Origin: an uncultured Enterobacter sp.
Lineage (GTDB): Bacteria; Pseudomonadota; Gammaproteobacteria; Enterobacterales; Enterobacteriaceae
NCBI GenBank assembly: GCA_946477805.1
Contig: CAMKZP010000054.1
Span: forward strand, 1 to 11,872
Direction: 5' to 3'
DNA length: 11,872 nt
Shown: in pieces, positions 6,470 to 11,872 of the stretch
Layout of the letters: each line of letters starts with the position of its first letter
Numbering within the stretch: position 1 is the first letter of the stretch
Notes under the pieces: generated by a model
Told to the model about the DNA's origin: nothing
The model's input: only the letters and a program-made list of their open reading frames with translations
Databases searched by the model: none
Translations under genes and position numbers: made by a program

Positions 6470-7363
6470 ATGCCGCCTCGCCGCTACAACCCCGACCACC
6501 GACGTGACGCCCTTCTGGAACGTATTAACATGGATATTCCGGCAAGCGTTGCCCATGCTTTGAAAGAAGATTTGGGCGGAGACGTCAGCGCCGACAACGA
6601 TATTACCGCCCAATTGTTGCCAAAAGAGACGCGCTCGCAGGCGGTGGTTATTACCCGTGAAGCGGGCGTTTTTTGCGGTAAACGCTGGGTCGAAGAGGTC
6701 TTTACCCAGCTGGCGGGCGACGATGTTCAGGTGACGTGGCACGTCGAAGATGGCGATGCGATCGCGGCCAATCAACCCCTGTTTGAGCTGGCGGGCCCGT
6801 CCCGCGTGCTGCTGACCGGCGAACGCACGGCGCTAAACTTTGTGCAGACGCTTTCTGGCGTCGCCAGCGAGGTGCGCCGCTATGTTGACCTGCTGGCCGG
6901 CACCCGCACGCAGCTGCTGGACACCCGCAAAACGCTGCCGGGCCTGCGTACCGCGCTGAAGTACGCGGTGCTCTGCGGCGGAGGCGCAAACCACCGTCTG
7001 GGGCTGTCCGATGCTTTCCTGATCAAAGAAAACCACATTATTGCCTCTGGCTCCGTGCGTCAGGCAGTGGAGAAAGCCTTCTGGCTGCACCCGGACGTTC
7101 CGGTTGAAGTCGAAGTGGAAAGTCTTGAAGAGCTGGATGAAGCCATCAAGGCGGGCGCGGATATCATCATGCTCGATAACTTCGAAACAGAGCAGATGCG
7201 CGAGGCGGTAAAACGCACTCACGGTCAGGCGCAGCTTGAAGTCTCCGGCAATGTGACGTTCGAAACCCTCCGTGAATTTGCGGAAACGGGCGTCGATTAC
7301 ATCTCCGTTGGCGCGCTGACCAAGCACGTGCGCGCGCTCGACCTCTCAATGCGCTTTAAATAG
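6470..7363 (+). CDS. nadC: Nicotinate-nucleotide pyrophosphorylase (quinolinate phosphoribosyltransferase) NadC
   Basis: NadC converts quinolinate and PRPP to nicotinate mononucleotide, CO2 and pyrophosphate, the third step of de novo NAD synthesis in the cytoplasm. The 297-residue length equals E. coli NadC. Visible family features, in order, are the N-terminal EDLGGDVSADNDITA (33-47), GERTALNFVQTLSGVAS (117-133), the active-site run DTRKTLPGLR (151-160), GGGANHRLGLSDAFLIKENHI (170-190), the EVEVE strand (213-217) and ADIIMLDNF (230-238). It ends with a glycine/serine phosphate-binding region, SGNVT (259-263). ATG 6470 (MPPRRYNPD, as in the family) has GGAG (6459-6462) seven bases upstream. 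An in-frame ATG at 6428 lies within the promoter and is rejected. In E. coli it neighbours ppdD in the same orientation, as here. Confidence 0.97.
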   Translation: MPPRRYNPDHRRDALLERINMDIPASVAHALKEDLGGDVSADNDITAQLLPKETRSQAVVITREAGVFCGKRWVEEVFTQLAGDDVQVTWHVEDGDAIAANQPLFELAGPSRVLLTGERTALNFVQTLSGVASEVRRYVDLLAGTRTQLLDTRKTLPGLRTALKYAVLCGGGANHRLGLSDAFLIKENHIIASGSVRQAVEKAFWLHPDVPVEVEVESLEELDEAIKAGADIIMLDNFETEQMREAVKRTHGQAQLEVSGNVTFETLREFAETGVDYISVGALTKHVRALDLSMRFK

Positions 7364-7370
7364 TTTTTCC

Positions 7371-7394
7371 TTCCCTCTTCGCCCGGAGAGGGAA
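7371..7394 (+). terminator. Possible nadC terminator hairpin
   Basis: TTCCCTCT and AGAGGGAA form an 8-base-pair stem with an 8-base loop, starting 8 bases after the nadC stop. Only ATTT follows, so it is a weak or partial terminator. It would allow limited read-through into ppdD. Confidence 0.45.
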
Positions 7395-7396
7395 AT

Positions 7397-7412
7397 TTCA
7401 GCCTCGCTCGCA
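7397..7412 (+). promoter_or_regulatory. Candidate CRP-S (Sxy-dependent) site upstream of ppdD
   Basis: TTCAG-N6-TCGCA has a perfect right half for the CRP-S type (TGCGA-N6-TCGCA), followed by AAAA, but a poor left half. In E. coli, ppdD belongs to the competence-like regulon that needs CRP plus Sxy/TfoX acting at CRP-S sites. The position in the 174-base nadC-ppdD gap is sensible. The sequence match alone is weak. Confidence 0.3.
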
Positions 7413-7537
7413 AAACAGATGTTCTTCTCTGCAACCCCACATTAATCCTCTGAAAGCCCCTTCACGTTCTTTTTATTGCCTCTCGTTTCCACGCCTGCGC
7501 GCTGCCAGAGTAGCGCCACTTAACGAAAGGAGTGGAC

Positions 7538-7975
7538 ATGAACAGACAGCAAGGATTTACGCTCATCGAGCTGATGGTGGTGATTGGCATTATTGCCATT
7601 CTGAGCGCCATTGGCGTACCCGCCTACCAGAACTACCTGCGAAAAGCGGCCCTAACCGACATGCTGCAAACCTTTATCCCCTACCGCACCGCCATTGAGC
7701 TTTGCGCCCTGGATCACGGCGGCGTGGAGAGCTGCGACGCGAGCACAAACGGCATCCCTTCCCCGGCGACAACACGCTACGTGTCAGCGATGAGCGTGGC
7801 TAAAGGCGTGGTGTCATTAACGGGCCAGGAGAGCCTGAACGGGCTAGAGGTGCTTATGACGCCGCTCTGGAGCGATGGCAATGGGATGACGGGCTGGACG
7901 CGCGACTGCAGGATTGACAGTGACAGCGCGCTCCGGCAGGCCTGCGAAGATGTCTTCCGCTTCGACGGCAACTAA
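7538..7975 (+). CDS. ppdD: Type IV major prepilin PpdD
   Basis: PpdD is the major pilin of the enterobacterial type IV pilus. The 145-residue preprotein begins with a short basic leader and the prepilin peptidase site MNRQQG|FTLIE: cleavage after Gly6, Phe7 to be N-methylated, and Glu11 the conserved mature Glu5. A hydrophobic helix (about 8-29) follows, then YQNYLRKAALTDML. Four cysteines (56, 66, 124, 136) fit the two disulfides of this pilin. ATG 7538 has AAAGGAG (7526-7532) five bases upstream. A GTG at 7532 overlaps that site and is rejected. It heads a ppdD-hofB-hofC operon, with only 12 bases to hofB. In E. coli this operon is nearly silent in ordinary laboratory culture. Confidence 0.96.
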   Translation: MNRQQGFTLIELMVVIGIIAILSAIGVPAYQNYLRKAALTDMLQTFIPYRTAIELCALDHGGVESCDASTNGIPSPATTRYVSAMSVAKGVVSLTGQESLNGLEVLMTPLWSDGNGMTGWTRDCRIDSDSALRQACEDVFRFDGN

Positions 7976-7987
7976 TGGGGGAAGATG

Positions 7988-9370
7988 ATGAACTCAGAAC
8001 AGCTTATGGCGCTTTGTCAGCGCCACCACGCCCTGCTGCTGTCCAGCGATACCGATACAATCAGTATCGCCGTGGTGGGAAACCCCGGCGCCGAACTCAT
8101 GGAAGCGCTCCGCTTCGCCACGCAAAAGCGTATTGATATCGAATGTTGGACCGCCGAACGGATGGAGAAACAGCGCCAGGCGGTCTCCCCCACCTCTCTG
8201 CCGGGCATATCCGCGGCGGGTGCGGGGGTGGATGTCCTGAACCACACCCTGCTGCAGGCTCTGCATCAGCGAGCGTCCGATATTCATATTGAACCTGCGG
8301 AAAACGGCTGCCAGATCCGTTTGCGCATTGACGGAGTGCTATACCCGCAACCTCCGCTCTCTGTCGCCGCAGGCACCACGCTCAGCGCGCGGCTCAAGGT
8401 GCTGGGCAACCTGGATATCGCGGAACGCCGCCTGCCGCAGGACGGGCAATTTACGGTTGAGCTGGCAAATAAGAGCGTCTCTTTTCGCATCGCCACGCTT
8501 CCCTGCAGCGGAGGAGAAAAAATCGTGCTGCGCCTGCTTCATCAGGTGCAGCAGGCGCTGGAGATGGAACAGCTGGGCATGAGCGAAGAGCAGCTGACGC
8601 GCTTTTCCGCCGTGCTTCGCCAGCCGCAGGGGTTAATCCTGGTCACAGGCCCTACCGGCAGCGGTAAGACCGTGACGTTGTACACGGCGCTCCAGGCCCG
8701 AAATACCCCTGACGTGAATATTTGCAGCGTAGAAGATCCCATCGAAATTCCGCTTGCCGGGTTAAACCAGACGCAGATCAACCCTCGCGCGGGGCTAACC
8801 TTTCAAAGCGTTCTGCGCGCCCTGCTGCGCCAGGATCCTGACATTATTATGGTGGGGGAAATTCGTGATGGTGAAACGGCAGAAATCGCCATTAAGGCCG
8901 CACAAACCGGGCACCTGGTGCTGTCCACGCTTCATACCAATTCCACAGCGGAAACATTAATTCGCCTGCAGCAAATGGGCGTCGCGCGCTGGATGATCTC
9001 CTCAGCGCTTTCGCTCGTCGTTGCCCAGCGCCTGGTACGGCGGCTGTGTCCACACTGCCGGAAGGACGCCAGCCACCGCGCGGAATTACCCCGCAATGTG
9101 TGGCCCAGGCCGCTGCCACGCTGGCAGCCGGGCGGCTGCGATCGCTGCTATCACGGATACTATGGCCGCGTTGCCCTTTTTGAAGTGCTGGAAATCGACA
9201 GTACGCTGCGCCAGGCCATCGCCAGCGGAGAGAATATAGAAGTGATAGACGCCTGCGCGCGCCGGGGCGGAATGACCTCCTTATTTGAGCACGGCTGCAT
9301 GGCCATTGAGCAAGGGCTGACCACGCTCGAGGAGCTGGTCCGCGTTCTGGGCATGCCCGATGGCGAGTAA
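7988..9370 (+). CDS. hofB: Type IV pilus assembly ATPase HofB (GspE/PilB family)
   Basis: HofB is the cytoplasmic hexameric secretion ATPase that powers pilus extension on the HofC platform. It has 460 residues from this start (461 in E. coli). Visible, numbered from this start: ASDIHIEPA (97-105) of the N2 domain, Walker A GPTGSGKT (221-228), the Asp box SVEDPIE (247-253), Walker B region DPDIIMVGEIRDGETAE (284-300 approximately) and the His box TGHLVLSTLHTNS (307-319). A zinc tetracysteine pair, CPHC (354-357) and CDRC (384-387), completes the PilB/GspE set. All ATPase motifs are intact. ATG 7985 and ATG 7988 are adjacent; 7988 is preferred because spacing from GGGGGA (7977-7982) is better and it aligns with MNxxQLxALC of E. 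coli. The N-terminal domain is shorter than in PilB. The end overlaps hofC by 11 bases. Confidence 0.95.
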   Translation: MNSEQLMALCQRHHALLLSSDTDTISIAVVGNPGAELMEALRFATQKRIDIECWTAERMEKQRQAVSPTSLPGISAAGAGVDVLNHTLLQALHQRASDIHIEPAENGCQIRLRIDGVLYPQPPLSVAAGTTLSARLKVLGNLDIAERRLPQDGQFTVELANKSVSFRIATLPCSGGEKIVLRLLHQVQQALEMEQLGMSEEQLTRFSAVLRQPQGLILVTGPTGSGKTVTLYTALQARNTPDVNICSVEDPIEIPLAGLNQTQINPRAGLTFQSVLRALLRQDPDIIMVGEIRDGETAEIAIKAAQTGHLVLSTLHTNSTAETLIRLQQMGVARWMISSALSLVVAQRLVRRLCPHCRKDASHRAELPRNVWPRPLPRWQPGGCDRCYHGYYGRVALFEVLEIDSTLRQAIASGENIEVIDACARRGGMTSLFEHGCMAIEQGLTTLEELVRVLGMPDGE

Positions 9371-10544
9371 CCAACTCTGGCGCTGGCGGGCGCTGACCGC
9401 GGAGGGCGAGCTGCACGCGGGAACGCTTTGGGCCGCCGATCGCGAAGCTGCATTGTTGGCGCTGGTGCAACGGGAACTGCACCCCCTGGCGCTCGCTCGC
9501 TGCCTGCAGCGCCATCGGTGGCAGGTACATCACTGCTACGCTGTTTTTCGCCAGCTTGCAACGCTTCTACACGCTGGCCTGACGCTGTCTCAAAGCCTGC
9601 AAATGCTGGCGGAGCAGCATCCGTTAACGCAGTGGCAGGCGCTGCTCCAAAGCCTCGCGGACGACCTCAGCAAAGGCTGTGCTTTATCAGCAGCGATGGC
9701 GAAATGGCCCACGGTATTCAGCCCGCTTTATGTTGCGATGATAAAAACCGGGGAGCTGACGGGAAAGCTGGAGGAGTGCTGCCGCGAGCTTGCGGAGCAG
9801 CAAAAATCCCAGCAGTTGCTTAGCGCGAAAGTTAAAAAAGCCCTACGCTACCCGCTCATCATCCTGACGCTTGCCGCCTTTGTGGTGCTGGCGATGGTCA
9901 CGCTGGTGCTGCCTGAATTCGCGGCTATCTATAAAACCTTTAATACCCCCCTTCCCTTACTCACCCGAGGGGTGATGGAGCTGGCAGCGTTTCTTCAGAA
10001 GCACATCGTCATCATGGTGGCGCTGCTCCTGCTGGCGGCAGGCACGGTATATAAACTGAGAAGACACCCGCGCTGCCAGCGCCTGCTGTTACGGCTGCCT
10101 GTTCTGGGAACACTGAGGCGGGGACAAAAGTTGGGGCAGATTTTCACCGTGCTGTCATTAACCCAGCAGGCGGGCATCGCATTTTTACAGGGGCTGGAAA
10201 GCGTGGAAGAGACCGTTGAGAACGCGTACTGGCAAGGAATACTTCGGGAGATCCGCGAACATGTCGAACGAGGAATGCCCATCTGGGCATCGTTTCACGA
10301 AGCGGGCGTTTTTACACCGCTCTGCATCCAGTTGATACGAACCGGTGAAGCCTCCGGTGCCCTCGATATCATGCTGGTCAACCTTGCTCGCCACCATACG
10401 GAGCAGACGTTCCAACAGGCAGATAATCTGGCTGCCCTTCTGGAGCCGTTACTGTTGATTGTCACGGGGTTGATTATCGGTACGCTGGTGGTCGCTATGT
10501 ATCTGCCCATTTTCCATCTGGGGGATGCGATGAGTGCGGGGTAG
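9360..10544 (+). CDS. hofC: Type IV pilus inner-membrane platform protein HofC (PilC/GspF family)
   Basis: HofC is the polytopic inner-membrane protein around which the HofB ATPase assembles pilin. The 394-residue protein (about 400 in E. coli) has the two tandem T2SF domains. The first, about 60-185, contains GELTGKLEE (131-139) and the second, about 260-382, contains GEASGALD (329-336). Membrane segments lie at about 165-188, 214-231 and 362-384. The N-terminal 50 residues are a short cytoplasmic region. The ATG lies inside the last codons of hofB (11-base overlap), which implies translational coupling and matches the overlap in E. coli. It stops with tandem TAG TAA and converges on guaC across 59 bases. 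No frameshift or internal stop is seen. Confidence 0.95.
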   Translation: MASNQLWRWRALTAEGELHAGTLWAADREAALLALVQRELHPLALARCLQRHRWQVHHCYAVFRQLATLLHAGLTLSQSLQMLAEQHPLTQWQALLQSLADDLSKGCALSAAMAKWPTVFSPLYVAMIKTGELTGKLEECCRELAEQQKSQQLLSAKVKKALRYPLIILTLAAFVVLAMVTLVLPEFAAIYKTFNTPLPLLTRGVMELAAFLQKHIVIMVALLLLAAGTVYKLRRHPRCQRLLLRLPVLGTLRRGQKLGQIFTVLSLTQQAGIAFLQGLESVEETVENAYWQGILREIREHVERGMPIWASFHEAGVFTPLCIQLIRTGEASGALDIMLVNLARHHTEQTFQQADNLAALLEPLLLIVTGLIIGTLVVAMYLPIFHLGDAMSAG

Positions 10545-10570
10545 TAAAGCGTTGTGGTCGTAAAGCAATG

Positions 10571-10596
10571 CGCTGGCGCACGTTCGTGCGCCAGCG
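10571..10596. terminator. Shared hofC/guaC convergent terminator hairpin
   Basis: CGCTGGCGCAC and GTGCGCCAGCG form a perfect 11-base-pair GC-rich stem closed by a 4-base loop, between the convergent hofC and guaC stops. Neither side has a clear T-tract, so it may work in both directions only partly, or protect 3' ends. Confidence 0.6.
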
Positions 10597-10603
10597 GGAG
10601 CCA

Positions 10604-11647
10604 TTACAGGCTATTGAACACGCGGTTTTCCTGCTCCTGAACGCGAATAAACGTCGTACGTTTCGTCAGCTCCTTCAGGCGGGATGCTCCCACGTAAGTG
10701 CACGCTGAACGTAAACCGCCCAGAATATCGCGCGCGGTGATTTCCACCGGACCGCGCAGAGGGAGCTTCACGGTTTTGCCTTCTGCTGCACGGTATTTTG
10801 CTACGCCACCAACGTGGCGGGTCATGGCGGATTCAGAGCTCATGCCGTAGAACAGCATAAACTTCTCGCCGTTCTCTTCAACCACGGTACCACCGCTCTC
10901 TTCGTGACCGGCCAGCATACCGCCAAGCATTACGAAGTCTGCGCCACCGCCAAAGGCTTTCGCGACGTCGCCAGGCATAGTGCAGCCGCCATCGCTGATG
11001 ATCTGACCGCCCAGACCATGCGCGGCGTCGGCGCACTCAATCACGGCAGACAGCTGCGGATACCCGACGCCGGTTTTCACCCGCGTGGTGCATACGGAGC
11101 CCGGGCCAATGCCCACTTTAACGATATCGGCGCCGGAGAGGATCAGCTCTTCACACATTTCGCCCGTCACCACGTTACCCGCAATAATGGTTTTCGTCGG
11201 CCAGGCTTCACGCGCTTTGCTCACAAACTGCACGAAGTGTTCGGAGTAACCATTCGCAACATCGATGCAAACAAAGTTCAGCGCCGGGTTAGCATTCAGG
11301 ATCTGTTTCGTTTTTTCGAAATCGGCATCGGACGTACCGGTAGACACCATCACATGCTTCACGACGTCAGCAGATGCGGACGCGACAAACGCGTTCCACT
11401 CTTCGGTGCTGTAGTGCTTGTGGACAGCGGTGAGAACCTCAAACTGCGCCAGCGCCGTTGCCATCTCGAAGGTGCCAACCGTATCCATATTCGCAGCGAT
11501 GATCGGCACGCCAGACCAGGTCTGACCAGAATGCTTAAAGGTGAATTGACGTTCGAGTTCAACGTCTGAGCGACTTTTCAGTGTAGAGCGTTTAGGGCGG
11601 ATAAGAACGTCTTTAAAACCTAACTTCAGATCTTCTTCGATACGCAT
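10604..11647 (-). CDS. guaC: GMP reductase GuaC
   Basis: GuaC reduces GMP to IMP and ammonia with NADPH, returning guanine nucleotides to the adenine branch of purine salvage. It is a cytoplasmic TIM barrel related to IMP dehydrogenase but without CBS domains. The 347-residue length equals E. coli GuaC. Visible features are FKDVLIRPKRSTLKSRSDVEL near the N-terminus, AANMDTVG (51-58), the catalytic loop GIGPGSVCTTR (179-189) with nucleophile Cys186 and Thr188, ISDGG (217-221) and the MLGGMLAGHEES phosphate-binding region (240-251). The flap has the catalytic Glu289 (YRAAEGK). The start is supported by AGGAA (11655-11659) seven bases upstream. It is transcribed alone, divergent from the expected coaE and convergent with hofC. 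Confidence 0.97.
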   Translation of the reverse strand: MRIEEDLKLGFKDVLIRPKRSTLKSRSDVELERQFTFKHSGQTWSGVPIIAANMDTVGTFEMATALAQFEVLTAVHKHYSTEEWNAFVASASADVVKHVMVSTGTSDADFEKTKQILNANPALNFVCIDVANGYSEHFVQFVSKAREAWPTKTIIAGNVVTGEMCEELILSGADIVKVGIGPGSVCTTRVKTGVGYPQLSAVIECADAAHGLGGQIISDGGCTMPGDVAKAFGGGADFVMLGGMLAGHEESGGTVVEENGEKFMLFYGMSSESAMTRHVGGVAKYRAAEGKTVKLPLRGPVEITARDILGGLRSACTYVGASRLKELTKRTTFIRVQEQENRVFNSL

Positions 11648-11703
11648 GTGCGGATTCCTGGGGTTAGAGGCAAATTTGTTAAAAGCACAACTCCAGTGAC
11701 GTT

Positions 11704-11731
11704 ATCATACGCACTAATACCTGCTCCGCAA
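11704..11731 (-). promoter_or_regulatory. Candidate guaC promoter
   Basis: On the minus strand a -10 element TATGAT (11704-11709) lies 16 bases from a poor -35 element TTGCGG (11726-11731). The start point would be near 11697, leaving a leader of about 50 bases before guaC. The -10 match is good but the -35 is weak, so an activator may be needed. Confidence 0.35.
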
Positions 11732-11772
11732 GACTGCGAAATTCTCTTTTTTTACGCTACAATCCTATAAAT

Positions 11773-11794
11773 TTACCTGGTAAAAAGCAGGTAA
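11773..11794 (+). repeat. Inverted repeat in the coaE leader region
   Basis: TTACCTG and CAGGTAA form a perfect 7-base-pair stem around an 8-base A-rich loop. It lies just downstream of a TACAAT -10-like element (11758-11763) and ends three bases before a GGAG ribosome binding site. It could be an operator or an RNA hairpin in the leader of the gene to the right. No known regulator is recognised. Confidence 0.4.
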
Positions 11795-11806
11795 GCGGAG
11801 CCAAAC

Positions 11807-11833
11807 ATGGGCTGTAGTACGTTTGATTTTTAA
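11807..11833 (+). CDS. Possible 8-codon leader peptide upstream of coaE
   Basis: ATG at 11807 is preceded by GGAG (11797-11800) with an ideal six-base gap and opens a short ORF, MGCSTFDF, ending at TAA. It lies 39 bases before the window end, where coaE (dephospho-CoA kinase) is expected to begin. This is judged from the E. coli order and from AGGA at 11863-11866. It may be a genuine upstream ORF or a chance one; no function is claimed. Confidence 0.25.
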   Translation: MGCSTFDF

Positions 11834-11872
11834 ACAACTGATTCTAATAATGAATAATTCCCAGGATTTGAT

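Noticed and set aside
1..11872. Search by eye for CRISPR repeats, tRNA genes, insertion-sequence ends, attachment sites and phage or defence genes.
   Set aside because: None seen. All long frames are explained by recognised chromosomal genes and the sugar module, and I saw no direct repeats flanking that module.

Overview
The window is chromosomal DNA of a member of the Enterobacteriaceae, most likely Enterobacter or a close relative. The proteins read as close relatives of the E. coli ones but are not identical. Apart from one insertion, the order is the conserved block pdhR, aroP, ampE, ampD, nadC, ppdD, hofB, hofC, guaC, with coaE expected just past the right edge. The genus is inferred from remembered family sequences, not from a search.

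Left part (1-2465): the first 173 codons of pdhR on the minus strand, a regulatory interval of about 535 bases, and aroP on the plus strand. The interval holds a perfect PdhR operator, a good pdhR promoter, a near-consensus FNR box, and two TyrR-box-like sequences 23 bases apart centre to centre in front of aroP. It also holds an unassigned 50-codon ORF with one hydrophobic segment.

Accessory module (2466-4949): a GPH-family (MelB-like) sugar:cation symporter followed 10 bases later by a small cytoplasmic glycoside hydrolase family 43 enzyme. Compared with E. coli K-12 as I remember it, this pair lies between aroP and ampE. Together they look like an import-then-cleave route for short arabinosides or xylosides, possibly under CRP control.

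Central part (4950-7537): the ampD-ampE operon on the minus strand, encoding the cytoplasmic anhydro-muropeptide amidase and a membrane protein tied to ampC beta-lactamase control, and divergent nadC for NAD biosynthesis. The ampDE terminator appears to lie inside the 3' end of the convergent GH43 gene.

Right part (7538-11872): ppdD-hofB-hofC, a type IV pilus operon (major pilin, assembly ATPase, inner-membrane platform), converges on guaC (GMP reductase). The last 225 bases are the guaC/coaE divergent regulatory region. It contains a hairpin and an 8-codon ORF with a well-placed ribosome binding site, just before the expected coaE start.

No tRNA, rRNA, CRISPR array, insertion sequence or prophage signal is visible. 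Most of the window is well-known core genome. The items worth a second look are the GPH/GH43 insertion, the terminator inside a coding region, and the two small unassigned ORFs.
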